DNA of 50,909 nucleotides from CAWHQZ01 sp963831645 (GTDB taxonomy: Bacteria > Pseudomonadota > Alphaproteobacteria > Rhizobiales > Aestuariivirgaceae), in the NCBI GenBank assembly GCA_963831645.1, contig CAWHQZ010000001.1, forward strand, positions 1-50,909, written 5' to 3'. This document shows, one piece after another, positions 41,623 through 50,892 of the stretch. The notes under the pieces are model-generated. The model was not told the origin of the DNA. It saw nothing but the letters and a program-made list of their open reading frames with translations, and did no database searches. The position numbers and the translations under genes were made by a program. How positions within the stretch are numbered: position 1 is the stretch's first letter; each line of letters begins with the position of its first letter.

Positions 41623-42798
41623 TCAGCGCTGCGACGATGCGGCCACCAGATTGGCCAGAAGAGGAATCGCGCCGTTCCTCAAGGTAGCGGGCGAGCTGGT
41701 GAGGACGACGCCAGCAACCCGCAGCGACGGATCGGCCCACATGACGCAGCCTGTCGCGCCGGTATGGCCGACGGCGTCGCGCGACATCAGATCGCCGAAG
41801 AACTCACGATCGAACACGAAATCCGCGGGGGTCGACACGTGCGTCGGATCGCCGCCGGGTCCGTGTCGTGGCCCCGCATCGCTCCAACTGCCTGCATCGC
41901 CGCGGATGAGCCAGCCCAACCCCAACGTCGGCAGACCGGGCGCCCGACCGCTGGTCCGGTCCCGGCACATCGCAGTGACCGCGGCGGGCGAGAGCACGCG
42001 CCGGCCGCCCGGTGCGCGGCCCTCGTTGAGGAAGAGGTGCAGGAAGGCCGCCAGATCGGACGCGGTCGTCACCAGCCCGCCCCAGGGGGCACCGAACGTC
42101 CGCCAGTAGCGCGAATTCCAGTGCCAGCCGACGCCCTGCTGGCCGTCCGGCAATTCCACCTGCACGTACGGCGCCTCGACGCTAAACTCCGATATGCCGA
42201 ACTCCGAGCTGGCCATCCCCGCCGGTTCGAAAATCTCGCGCGCGACGAAACGTCGGAACGGCTTGCCAGCGATCCGTTCGACAAGCGTCGCCAGGACGAG
42301 CAACCCCATGCTCTGGTAGCCCACAGCCTCGCCTGGCGCGAAGTGGAGCGGCGCCCGGCAGACGCATTCGAAGAACTCCGGCAGGTCCGCCTGCCGCTCG
42401 CGCAGCGACACGTTCTCGGCGACCATGTCCGGAAGGCCGGAGGTGTGCGTCAGCAGATGCCAGACCTGGATGCCGTCCTTGCCGCCGCCAACGAACTGCG
42501 GCAACACGCGACTGACCGGCGTCGTCAGCGCGATCTCGCCATCCTCTACCAGCCGCATGACCGCGGCGGCCGTCACCGGCTTCGACAGCGATGCCACGAG
42601 GAAGCGCGAATCCGTGTTGACGCCGGTTGTTTCGGGCGCATCGCCGACCCGGCCGGCCGCCCAGCGGTCGACGATCACATCGCCATGGACCAGCGCCGCG
42701 GAGACGGCACGGGGCCGCGCGTGGCCGCAGAGCGCGGCGAGCCGCGCATGCAGCTTGTCGATGGCGGCCAGTCCCCGCGTCGTGCCTCGCTCAGACAA
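41623..42798 (-). CDS. Beta-lactamase/esterase-fold serine hydrolase
   Basis: 391 residues of the class C beta-lactamase superfamily, which includes esterases and D-aminopeptidases. The nucleophile motif is SLSK in FLVASLSKPVTAAAVMRLVE, the Tyr motif is in YQSMGLLVLATLVERIAG, and HTG stands in for KTG (AVGHTGATGCVMW). No signal peptide, so it is cytoplasmic. The start overlaps the stop of the M24 gene by eight bases, so it is the last gene of the ABC operon and probably hydrolyses the imported compound. Intact. Confidence 0.82.
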   Translation of the reverse strand: MSERGTTRGLAAIDKLHARLAALCGHARPRAVSAALVHGDVIVDRWAAGRVGDAPETTGVNTDSRFLVASLSKPVTAAAVMRLVEDGEIALTTPVSRVLPQFVGGGKDGIQVWHLLTHTSGLPDMVAENVSLRERQADLPEFFECVCRAPLHFAPGEAVGYQSMGLLVLATLVERIAGKPFRRFVAREIFEPAGMASSEFGISEFSVEAPYVQVELPDGQQGVGWHWNSRYWRTFGAPWGGLVTTASDLAAFLHLFLNEGRAPGGRRVLSPAAVTAMCRDRTSGRAPGLPTLGLGWLIRGDAGSWSDAGPRHGPGGDPTHVSTPADFVFDREFFGDLMSRDAVGHTGATGCVMWADPSLRVAGVVLTSSPATLRNGAIPLLANLVAASSQR

Positions 42799-43951
42799 CG
42801 AAGAGGTCCCTCGTCATGTCGGTCAGCAGCTCGTAGCCCGTGGCGGTGATCGCCACCGTCTCGCTGAAGGCCATGCCGTACCTGCCGGTGAGCCGCAGCG
42901 ACATGGGAATGTGAAGGACCATTCCCGGCTCGAAGATCCCAGGCTCCCCATCCCTCACTTCCACCGGCGCGTCGGACCACGAGGTGCCGGGGAACCCGAG
43001 ACCGATCGAATAGGCGTAGGTGCCGTGAAAGATCATCTCTGGACCGGCGGACCGGAGGATCGGCTTCGCCCGTGCCGCCGCCTCGGCGAAGGAAGCTCCC
43101 GGCCGCATGTTCGCAAGCAGCGATTCGAGTGCACCCCGACAGGCATCCGCCATCGCCGTCACGACCGAATCCGGCGCTCCGAGCACGACTGCACGCATCA
43201 GGGGCGCCGAGTAGCGGCGGACGCAGGCCCCCATTTCGAGGAGCACCGTGTCTCCGCCGGCAATCCGCCGGTTGCGGAAGTGTCCGTGCGGCACGGATGC
43301 ATTCTGCCCGGCGCAGACGATCACATCGGCGCTCAGATACTCGCTGCCCTTGGCGAAGAGCTCATGCGCCGCCGCCGCGGCAACGTCGTTGTCGGTCGCG
43401 CCCACCCTTACCGCATCGACCGCGGCCCGCATGCCGGTGGCCGTGATGCCCGCCGCGCTGCGGATCTGCTCCAGCTCGCGCGGCGATTTTATTAGCATGC
43501 AGCGCGGCACGACATCCGAGCAGTCCACCAGTTCCGCGGGGTGGAGCGCATCGCGAAGCTGCACGAATTGCAGTGCGCTCAGATAGCGGCTGCCGCATTC
43601 GATGCCGATCCGTCTGGCGCCGCCGGCGAGCTGCCGGACGCAATCGACAGTCGTGCGGACTGGATCGATCCAGCGGGCATAGGTGAACAGGCTGGCGATC
43701 CAACCGCTCTGTCGGGCGTTGTGCTGCTCGTCATGCTCGCAGACGAGCGCGGTCGAGCTTGCCGGCGTCAGCACGAAGCAGGCGTAGCTCCGGGTCGCCA
43801 TCGTTTGGAAGCCCGAGAGGTAGCAGATGCCCGGCAGCGAGTGAACCAGGATCGCGTCCAGCTTTTTCTCCACCATCACGGCGGTGACCCTCGCGGTCCG
43901 CGCCCGGTATTCCTCAAGGGGGAATGCAAGTTCTGCACAGATGGACGACAT
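42791..43951 (-). CDS. M24 peptidase / creatinase-like hydrolase
   Basis: 386 residues from the ATG at 43951. The N-terminal creatinase domain (FPLEEYRARTARVTAVMVEK, AILVHSLPGICYLSGFQTMA) precedes a pita-bread domain (SPRELEQIRSAAGITATGMR, SVPHGHFRNRRIAGGDTVLL, EPGMVLHIPMSL, FSETVAIT). Metal ligands of true aminopeptidases (D in the GDTVLLE strand) appear replaced (LLEMGACVRRYSA), which points to a metal-free amidinohydrolase of the creatinase/ectoine-hydrolase kind. Intact; coupled to the downstream serine hydrolase. Confidence 0.8.
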   Translation of the reverse strand: MSSICAELAFPLEEYRARTARVTAVMVEKKLDAILVHSLPGICYLSGFQTMATRSYACFVLTPASSTALVCEHDEQHNARQSGWIASLFTYARWIDPVRTTVDCVRQLAGGARRIGIECGSRYLSALQFVQLRDALHPAELVDCSDVVPRCMLIKSPRELEQIRSAAGITATGMRAAVDAVRVGATDNDVAAAAAHELFAKGSEYLSADVIVCAGQNASVPHGHFRNRRIAGGDTVLLEMGACVRRYSAPLMRAVVLGAPDSVVTAMADACRGALESLLANMRPGASFAEAAARAKPILRSAGPEMIFHGTYAYSIGLGFPGTSWSDAPVEVRDGEPGIFEPGMVLHIPMSLRLTGRYGMAFSETVAITATGYELLTDMTRDLFVV

Positions 43952-44007
43952 TCTGAAGACTTCGCCTTCTACTTCTTCCCGGCAACCCGACCGCTGCAAC
44001 GCGACCG

Positions 44008-44756
44008 CTAGTCGAGCCGGGCGAGTTCCCCCAGAAACCGCCGCGTGCGCTCCCGCTCCGGACTGCCGAAGATCTTGTCGGGCGATCCGTCCTCGACCAC
44101 CGCGCCGTGATCCATCATCACCACCCGGTCGGCGACCTTGCGGGCGAAGCCCATCTCATGCGTGACCACGACCATCGTCATTCCCTCCTCCGCAAGCTGC
44201 CGCATGACCGCGAGCACCTCGCCGACCAGCTCGGGGTCGAGCGCCGAGGTCGGCCTCGTCGAACAGCATGACTCTGCGGCTTCATGGCCAGCGCCCGCGC
44301 AATGGCGACCCGCTGCTGCTGGCCGCCAGAGAGTTGGATCGGCTTGGCCTGCGCCTTGTCGATGAGGCCCACCTTGCCGAGTAGCGCTACCGCTCTCGCT
44401 TCGGCCTCCGCGCGCGGCAGCTTCAGCGCGGTGCGCGGACCTTCCATGACGTTCTGCAGCGTGTTCATGTGAGGAAACAGATTGAACTGCTGGAAGATCA
44501 TCCCGATCTGCCGCCGCACTGCTGGCAGGTCAACGCCGGGCGCCGTGATGTCGCGATCCTTGAAGACGATCCGGCCGCCAGTGGGATCCTCCAGACGGTT
44601 GAGACAGCGCAGCAGCGTGCTCTTGCCCGATCCGCTCGGACCGATGATGACGACGACCTCGCCCTGCCTGACCTCCAGATCGACGCCGCGCAGCACGTGC
44701 AACGACCCGAAATATTTGTGCAGGCCCTCGACGCGAAGGATCGTGTTGCTCGCCAT
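44008..44756 (-). pseudogene. Polar amino acid ABC transporter ATPase, two 1-base insertions
   Basis: Walker A in IIGPSGSGKSTLLRCLNRLE, Q-loop in IGMIFQQFNLFPHMN, signature LSGGQQQRVAIARALAMKP. Around Walker B the frame breaks: one extra base before the MLFDE codons and one extra G after GAG (near 44.25 kb). The H-loop part (MTMVVVTHEMGFARKVADRV) is in another frame. 749 bases equal a 747-base gene plus two. Energises the adjacent permeases. The indels could be real or base-call errors. Confidence 0.85.
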
Positions 44757-44759
44757 GGG

Positions 44760-45426
44760 TCAATCCTTCGGGCGGAACTTTTCGAAGAGGTAGTTCAGGC
44801 CGAGCGATTGCGGATAAGTCAGTACGAAATAGATGACCGCCACGCCCGTAAAGATTTCGAGCGGCCGGTAGGTGTCGACCGCGACCACGCGGGCCTGATA
44901 CATCAGCTCGGTCACGCCGATAATCGACAGGATCGACGTATCCTTGAAGAGCGTGATCCACTGCGCGATGGTGAGCGGCAGCGTTTGCCGGAACGCGATC
45001 GGAAGCGTGATCCGGGACCTGACATTGGCCTTGGTGAACCCGAGCGCATAGCCGGCATCGACGAGGCCCTTCGGGATGGCCATGAGGCCCGCGCGGTAGA
45101 CCTCGCCCAGAAACGCGCTGAGGTTGAGGACGAGCGCGATGGACCCGGCGCTGAACGGGCTAAGCGCGGGACCGCCCATCCGCGGCAGCGCATAGAAGAT
45201 CCGAGAGCAACTGGACCAGGAAGGGCGTGGTCCGGAAGAATTCTGTGTAGCAGTACGAGACCGCCCGCACCGCCCGCACGGAGGACAGGCGCCCGAACGC
45301 CACGGCTAGCCCGCCGACGAGCGCGCCGGCCATGGACACGATGCAGACCAGCAGCGTCATCCCGATGCCATGCGCGAAGGCCGGCCAGTTCCGCAGCAGC
45401 ACTTCGAAATGCCATTCATAGGGCAT
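44760..45426 (-). pseudogene. Polar amino acid ABC permease 2, frameshifted
   Basis: HisM/GlnP-type permease. It starts MPYEWHFEVLLRNWPAFAHG, with GIGMTLLVCIVSMAGALVGG and EFFRTTPFLVQLL. An extra C near 45.2 kb (CTCTCGGATC where CTCTGGATC fits) shifts the frame to ALPRMGGPALSPFSAGSIAL and the EAA loop AEVYRAGLMAIPKGLVDAGY-like segment (seen as GEVYRAGLMAIPKG). Its stop lies four bases before the ATPase start. Confidence 0.82.
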
Positions 45427-45440
45427 TGTGCGCGCCGCCC

Positions 45441-46095
45441 TCACCTGGCGAGGTAGCGGCGATGCAGTGCATTCGCCGTCAGCGCAAAGGGATAGGTCAT
45501 GGCAAAGTAGATCAGTGCAGTCACGGTCAGCGCTTCTACCGGGCGCAGCGTCAGGTTGCCGAGCGACTGCCCCCGGAAGGTCAGCTCCTCCATGGCGATG
45601 GCCGAGACGAGCGAAGGAATCCTTCAGCATGCTGATCCACAGGCTCGCCATCGGCGGCAGCACTCGGACGACGGCCTGCGGCAAGATGACCCTTCGCAGC
45701 ATCTGCGGGCTCGTCATGCCTAGCGCGCGCGAGGCCTGCCACTGGCCCTGCGGCACGGCCAGCATGCCGCTGCGATAAACCTCGGCGAGGTATGCGCCGG
45801 AATAGAGCCCGAGCCCGAGCACGCCGGTCTCGAACGGCGACAGCGTGATACCGGTCAGGATCGGCAGCCCGAAATAGATCCAGATCAGCTGCGCGAGCAG
45901 CGGCGTGCTTCGCAGGATGTCGATATAGAGGCCGCCCGCGAAGCGCAGGGGCGCGAATTGTGACATACGGAGAAGCGCCGCGAGCAGGCCGACGCACATG
46001 CCGATGGCGATACCCGCGAAGCTGACGAGCAGCGTCAGCCCCGCGCCTTCCAGCAGGAAGGAGATGTATTTGAACGGCGTCGCGAACTCAAACAT
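45441..46095 (-). pseudogene. Polar amino acid ABC permease 1, frameshifted
   Basis: MFEFATPFKYISFLLEGAGL, then ILRSTPLLAQLIWIYFGLPI and the EAA loop YLAEVYRSGMLAVPQGQWQA, LGMTSPQMLRRVILPQAVVR. An extra T in GGATTCCTTCGCTC near 45.61 kb shifts the frame; the true C terminus (ALTVTALIYFAMTYPFALTA, NALHRRYLAR) continues to the stop at 45441. 655 bases equal a 654-base gene plus one. It pairs with permease 2. Confidence 0.82.
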
Positions 46096-46264
46096 GCAGG
46101 GCCGGCGTGGCTGGACAGGAAGGCTGCCGCCCGTTCCCCCGGTGGCTCGGCTCGTTCATGGCCGCGCGATTGGGGAGGGCAGATGCGTGCGAGCTTGACG
46201 CCGGGGCGACGCAGCGACCTGCGCACCCCATTTCCGGCAACCGCCCCCCTCGCGGCAGTCAGCG

Positions 46265-47146
46265 CTACTCCGCGATCTGCATGTATTCAGGCGAGGAGAA
46301 CTTCTTGAACAGCGCAGCCATCTCGCCCGAATCGAGCATGCGCTTGATGACGCTGCTCACGAACGCAGTGTAGGCGGCATCGCCCTTCGGAATGGCGAGA
46401 CCGACGGGCGTGGATACATCCGGCTTCTTCATGCAGCCGGCGGCTCCGCCCGGGATGATCTTCACGTCCGGATGCTTCGCCTCCAGCACCGCCGCGATCG
46501 GCGAGTTGAAGGGCGCAGCGTCGAAGCGGCCGGCGAGCAGGTCGTCCAGACGCAAGGTCTGGCCGGGCCCCTGCACGACGATGTCATAGCGCGGCAGCGG
46601 GTGCGCCTTGCTGACGGCCTGCAGCGTTCCGGTCCCCGTGTAGGTGCCGATGACGATGTCCGGATTGTCGAGGTCGGCGATCGAGTTGACCTTGTCATTC
46701 TTCTTCAGGACGGCATAGCAGAAGCCATTGATGTCATACGTCACCATGTCGACAACTTCGAGCCGTGCGGGGGTGGCGTAAAGGCCGCCGGTGACCATGT
46801 CCCAGCGATTCGACTGCAGGCCGGCGATCATCACGTCCCAGCCCGCAGGAATGATCTCGACCTTGACGCCCAGCGACTCGGCGATGCGCTTCGGAATCTC
46901 GATGCCGACGCCGAAATACTCGTTGGTGTTCGGATCCTGCCCAACGATCGGCAGCGCGACCGCCACGGCCGAACGGAGCTTGCCCGAACTGACGATCGAA
47001 TTGATCATCGGACTCTGGCCCTTCGCGGGCACCGCGATCGCATCATCCGCCCGGGTCGCTGGTGCAGCCAGCAACACCGCCGAGATCGACAGCAGCGCCA
47101 GTCCGATTGCGCGACGGCGCGACGGTTTCGTTAAACCCATTCCCAT
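46265..47146 (-). CDS. Polar amino acid ABC transporter substrate-binding protein
   Basis: Family 3 extracellular solute-binding protein, 293 residues. The signal peptide is RRRAIGLALLSISAVLLAAP followed by ATRADDA. Then come GKLRSAVAVALPIVGQDPNT, YFGVGIEIPKRIAESLGVKV, EIIPAGWDVMIAGLQSNRWD, MVTGGLYATPARLEVVDMV and IGTYTGTGTLQAVSKA. Intact, periplasmic; it defines the operon substrate, probably an amino acid or amide that the M24 and serine hydrolases process. Start at the ATG at 47146; a GTG at 47158 is in frame. Confidence 0.85.
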   Translation of the reverse strand: MGMGLTKPSRRRAIGLALLSISAVLLAAPATRADDAIAVPAKGQSPMINSIVSSGKLRSAVAVALPIVGQDPNTNEYFGVGIEIPKRIAESLGVKVEIIPAGWDVMIAGLQSNRWDMVTGGLYATPARLEVVDMVTYDINGFCYAVLKKNDKVNSIADLDNPDIVIGTYTGTGTLQAVSKAHPLPRYDIVVQGPGQTLRLDDLLAGRFDAAPFNSPIAAVLEAKHPDVKIIPGGAAGCMKKPDVSTPVGLAIPKGDAAYTAFVSSVIKRMLDSGEMAALFKKFSSPEYMQIAE

Positions 47147-47758
47147 GTTGTCACCCACTGTGAAGCGATGTACCGCCGAACGTTTCGTCGGGGCGACAGC
47201 ATGCTAGCCGGGCATCCGATGAAGTCAATGCATCCATTCCGACAGATAGTTTGCGCCAAGGCATCGCCCGCGTACCCTCCTGTTCGCGGGTTGAAACGGT
47301 CGGTGCGCGATGAGCGCCAACCGGGCCCCCCTCCAGCAAGTCACTATCCTGGTGTGTGCACCGGTTATTCCGATGCGCTCTGCACAGAACAGTAGAGTGA
47401 TCAATTTTGACCAGCCTTGGTCAGGAATTTCAGAGTATTTAAGGCTCTGCCGAAACGTCCCAGGTACTTCCAAATACAATTCTCTCAATCAGAGGCTTGC
47501 GAGCTGCGACCCAAGCTGTTCTCCGTAGTTGTAGGCCCTTAGTCCAACTGTCATCTGCCGCTGGCACAGTTTGGTTGGCTGAATGGGTGCATACGCATCC
47601 GAACCGAAGACGTAGGTGGAGTGAGGCACTGAGCAGCAGGCAAGCCCACTCCAGTTGGATCGTCGTCGTCAGACTGGCACCAACAACGTCTCCATCGGTA
47701 GACTTTGCAAGAATAGTGCATTGCGGCGAGTTACCGACACTCAAGGAAGAGATCCCCA
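47147..47758. promoter_or_regulatory. Divergent intergenic region between binding protein and fixK-like gene
   Basis: About 610 bases separate two divergent genes. No supported frame is seen. The clearest signal is the perfect palindrome at 47408-47423. AAGGAAGAG at 47743-47751 is the fixK-like ribosome site. Confidence 0.4.
47408..47423. promoter_or_regulatory. Palindromic operator candidate
   Basis: TGACCA-GCCT-TGGTCA, perfect six-base arms with a four-base spacer, placed between the ABC operon and the fixK-like gene. The size suits a dimeric regulator (GntR or Crp/Fnr type) but the motif does not match the FixK box TTGA-N6-TCAA. Confidence 0.45.
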
Positions 47759-48445
47759 ATGCAACAGATCGAAGTAACCCTGCCCAGAGCCAAGCCGGCG
47801 CTTGTTCGGGAAAACGGTGCTCGGGTCCTTACTACCAGCCCCATGCTTTTTGGGTGTGACGAGCTGCGGGGCACGGTGATGACATTTGGCCGCAATGAGG
47901 AAATCTTCGGCGAAGGTGAACCGGCAGACTACGTCTGCAAGGTCCTCGATGGCGCGGTAAGGAGGTATACGATCTTGAGCGACGGCCGGCGCCAAATTGG
48001 TGGCTTTTCCTTTGCGGGTGAAATATTTGGCCTGCAAGCTGGTGAGAGGCGCAGCAGTTCCGCGGATTCGCTCGGGGATTCACGGATCATGGTTACAAAA
48101 CGCAGCAGGGTACTGAAGTGTGCAGAGCGCAACAGTGATGTCGCATACCGTCTCTGGTCGGTCACGGCTGACCAGCTCCGGCGCTCCGAGGCCCATGCTT
48201 CGCTACTGATGAAGACCGCCCGCAAGAGGGTGGCCGCCTTTCTTCTCGACATTGCGCAGCGGCCGGCCAAAGACACTATTCAGCTCCTCATGTGCCGACA
48301 GGATATCGCTGACTATCTGGGCCTCACGATCGAAACGGTGTCCCGAAGCCTCTCGCAACTTTCGGATGCACGCGTAATCGAGCTTGCCGGTTCCCGCCGG
48401 ATCACATTGCGGAACCGGCCGGCGCTTTGCGAGCTCAATGACTGA
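47759..48445 (+). CDS. fixK: FixK/FNR-like transcription regulator
   Basis: 228 residues. The effector domain is VMTFGRNEEIFGEGEPADYV, VRRYTILSDGRRQIGGFSFA and GEIFGLQAG. The HTH is LLMCRQDIADYLGLTIETVS followed by RSLSQL; the E-T-V-S-R of the recognition helix is that of FNR/FixK proteins, which read TTGA-N6-TCAA. No N-terminal cysteine cluster, as in FixK. FixK proteins drive microaerobic and symbiotic genes under FixLJ. ATG with AAGGAAGAG upstream. Intact. Confidence 0.82.
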   Translation: MQQIEVTLPRAKPALVRENGARVLTTSPMLFGCDELRGTVMTFGRNEEIFGEGEPADYVCKVLDGAVRRYTILSDGRRQIGGFSFAGEIFGLQAGERRSSSADSLGDSRIMVTKRSRVLKCAERNSDVAYRLWSVTADQLRRSEAHASLLMKTARKRVAAFLLDIAQRPAKDTIQLLMCRQDIADYLGLTIETVSRSLSQLSDARVIELAGSRRITLRNRPALCELND

Positions 48446-48557
48446 TCATATGGAGGGCAGTTCCACCGACGTGCCCCCGCCGCGTAGTGAGTGACTGATT
48501 CACGCAATGTGGCACGATGGTGGTCTGCGCTTTCCGCGAGCTAGGAGCAGGTTCCGG

Positions 48558-49497
48558 TCATATTGACGTATAGCCGGCATGCCTGAAGTAGTTGCGACAT
48601 TCGGCGCTGTTTACGCTGAGCACGAAGGAGCCGATGCGCCGGTACAGACCGTGAATTGTTTGTTCTGAGAACTTGCGGAGAAATGCCTTGAATTTGCTGA
48701 AGGGCAGCTCAATCGGATTGAGATCCGGCGAGTACTGCGGAAGGTAGCGCAGCGTTGCGCCAACCGCTTCGATCGCCGCCCGCACACCGGGAACTTTATG
48801 AGCCGGAAGGTTGTCCATCACCACGATGTCGCCCCGCTTGAGCGTCGAAGCCAAGCACTGCTCGACATAGGCTACGAATGCCGCTCCGTTGATTGGCCCG
48901 TCAATGACCATCGGCGCCACCATCTTATTGTGACGCAGAGCGGCCACGAAGGTGACCGTCTTCCAATGCCCGTGCGGAACGTGACTGATGAGCCGTTCGC
49001 CACGCGGCCAGCGTCCCCTGAGACGGACCATGTTCGTACTGGTCGCGGTCTCATCGATAAACACCAGCCGTGTCGTATCAAGATATCCCTGCTGGCGTAT
49101 CCAGCGCCGCCGCGCCCGCGCCACGTCGGCTCGATGTTGCTCGGCGGCTCGCAGGCTTTTTTTTGAAGGTGATCCCATGGCGCTCGAAAAAGCGCCAAAC
49201 CGCGCTCCGGCTACCTGGAATCCGCCGCTTCTTCATCACCACCACAATCTCATTCAGCGTTCGGTCCGGCTGCTCGCCAATCAGAGCCAGAAGTCGCTCG
49301 GCATATTCCTCCAAAACCGAACGGCTACCCCCGCGCGGCTTCGGTGCCGCCACGCCGTGATCGTGCCAAGCCTGCAGCCATTTGACCGCCGAACTCGCGC
49401 TGATCTCGAAGCGCTCAGCCGCCTCGTGCCGCGACGCGCCCTCTTCTACCGCAGCAATTACTCGCTCACGCAGGTCACCAGAATACGATTTCGGCAT
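48558..49497 (-). mobile_element. IS630-family insertion sequence, two overlapping transposase frames
   Basis: orfA (49078-49497) starts MPKSYSGDLRERVIAAVEEG and carries the HTH (SRHEAAERFEISASSAVKWL) and VWRFFERHGITF. orfB (48558-49178) has the DDE core: VFIDETATSTNMVRLRGRWP, DIVVMDNLPAHKVPGVRAAI and YLPQYSPDLNPIELPFSKFK. They overlap at a run of eight A (minus strand, 49157-49164), the classical slippage site that fuses both frames in this family. Both frames are intact, so the element could be active. Terminal repeats not resolved. Confidence 0.88.
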
Positions 49498-49830
49498 CGT
49501 CGGCCCCCAGCAAATCGCAGCGAATCAATGCCGATAGACTTGCTCATTCGAAACGATTAGGGAATCCCGATTTAATTCTGGCGAAACTTGCTCTAAGCAA
49601 AGTGGATCCCGGGTGGCGTATGGCGTATATGGCGGATTCAAGATGAGCAGGACGGCGGCCAAACTTGGCAGTTCATGGGACCGCTCCTGGATAGGAATTA
49701 TATCGCCAGCCCGCTTTGTCGCGACGCATCCGCCTGGGGAACAGATTGCGTCTGTTGAGATGGGCCAAACCCAGGCTTCCGTTCCGTGGGTAAAGCCTGC
49801 CAGGGCGGGCAGGCAGTTGGAGATCGCAAA

Positions 49831-50394
49831 ATGGAAACGCGGGTACAGATCGATTTTCAGGGTATGGATCCGGTTCCGGCGATTTACGACGAGATCGCCG
49901 AGCACGTCGCTGAGCTCGAACGCTTCGGCCGGATCACAGCCTGCCGCGTGGTCGTAAAGGGACCAGGGCAACACCACCACACAGGCGGGTTATATGAGAT
50001 CAACGTTCACCTCGCCCTGCCGAACGCGAGGGATGTTAGTGTCGCGCGCACCGCTCAAAACGACGAGCGACACGCCGATATCCACTTCGCGCTCAACAAG
50101 GCGTTCAAGCGTGCACGACGGCAGCTTCAGGATCGTGTCCGGAGACTGCAGCGTCAGACCAAGCATCACGAAGGCGCGCCGACCGGCAGGGTCGTCCGCA
50201 TCGATCCGTCCGGCGAATTCGGCTTTATCGAGACGGCCGACGGCAACGAGATTTACTTCCACAAAAACAGCGTTCTGAATGACGCCTTCTCCCGACTGAA
50301 CTCGGCACCGCGGTTGCGTATGTCGAGGAAGAGGGTGAGAAGGGGTCGCAGGCAAGCACAGTTCGTTTGCTTGGCAAGCACCTGTTGCCGATGA
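49831..50394 (+). pseudogene. HPF/cold-shock protein, copy C, frameshifted
   Basis: Identical to the 29653-30216 protein through the HPF part and RNP motifs (FGFIE, IYFHKNSVL) apart from His/Tyr in VPAIYDEIAE. One A is missing near 50301 (CTGAACTCGG for CTGAAACTCGG), so the last ~30 residues of the cold-shock domain are replaced by SAPRLRMSRKRVRRGRRQA. The domain would lack its last strands. Confidence 0.8.
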
Positions 50395-50422
50395 AAAAGC
50401 GGCATCGCTTTCGGGTGGGGAG

Positions 50423-50503
50423 ATGATGCGCGAGACCCGCGCAGCGGCGTCAGAACTGGAGCATGGCGGCATAGCGCTGAAGTCACCGCTGTCGCGACGC
50501 TGA
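50423..50503 (+). CDS. 26-aa ORF, copy C
   Basis: The same peptide as at 29548-29628 (MMRETRAAASELEHGG...), with GGGTGGGGAG immediately before the ATG. Conserved placement downstream of the HPF-like gene in both copies. Confidence 0.35.
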   Translation: MMRETRAAASELEHGGIALKSPLSRR

Positions 50504-50559
50504 GAGAACCACAGCCTTGCAGCTTGCGCCGCCAAGTAGCATTCGTCCCTGTTTCGAGC

Positions 50560-50763
50560 AGCCCTTTGACGCTGGCGGAACACGCTGCGACATGCCTTGC
50601 GCGCTGCCGACTTGTGGGGTGTGAGGTTCTGCACCCGCAAGCCCCTAGGAATTACCCATGGTCGTGTTTCGCGCGACGTCATCAACAGGACCTCAAAAGC
50701 ATGGTCGGAACGTTGGTATGGCAGTTCCGCATATTGAATTCTTCTGCACAGGTTCCCGTTCAC
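50560..50763 (-). pseudogene. NUDIX hydrolase N-terminal fragment (copy C)
   Basis: RIQYAELPYQRSDHAFEVLL, SRETRPWVIPRG and LTPHKSAARKA. One extra base near the start joins it to MNGNLCR upstream. As in the other copies the NUDIX box is missing. Confidence 0.55.
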
Positions 50764-50892
50764 AAGGTCACCTTACTTAGCCAGTAAAAAGAGGGCGGCG
50801 ATCAGCGCTGCGACTGGCAGCGTGATCACCCAGGCGACCACGATGTTGCTGACGCCGCTCCACCGAACGGCTGATACTCTTCGCGCCGCACG
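50760..50892 (-). pseudogene. PitA-type transporter 3' tail (copy C)
   Basis: The reverse complement encodes the same last helix as copy B (VITL-AAALIAALFYWL), with small changes (TLPVAALIAALFYWLSKVTL). Ends at the TGA at 50760-50762. Confidence 0.55.

Noticed and set aside
41084..42849. Two rightward frames of over 340 codons
   Set aside because: The first is out of frame with the oxidase and then antisense to the hydrolase; the second is antisense to the hydrolase. No domain or ribosome site.
44469..45635. 388-aa rightward open frame
   Set aside because: Antisense to ABC permease and ATPase genes that carry Walker, signature and EAA motifs.
49990..50763. 257-aa leftward open frame at the window end
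   Set aside because: Most of it is antisense to the HPF-like copy; only its first ~65 codons (NUDIX head) have meaning.
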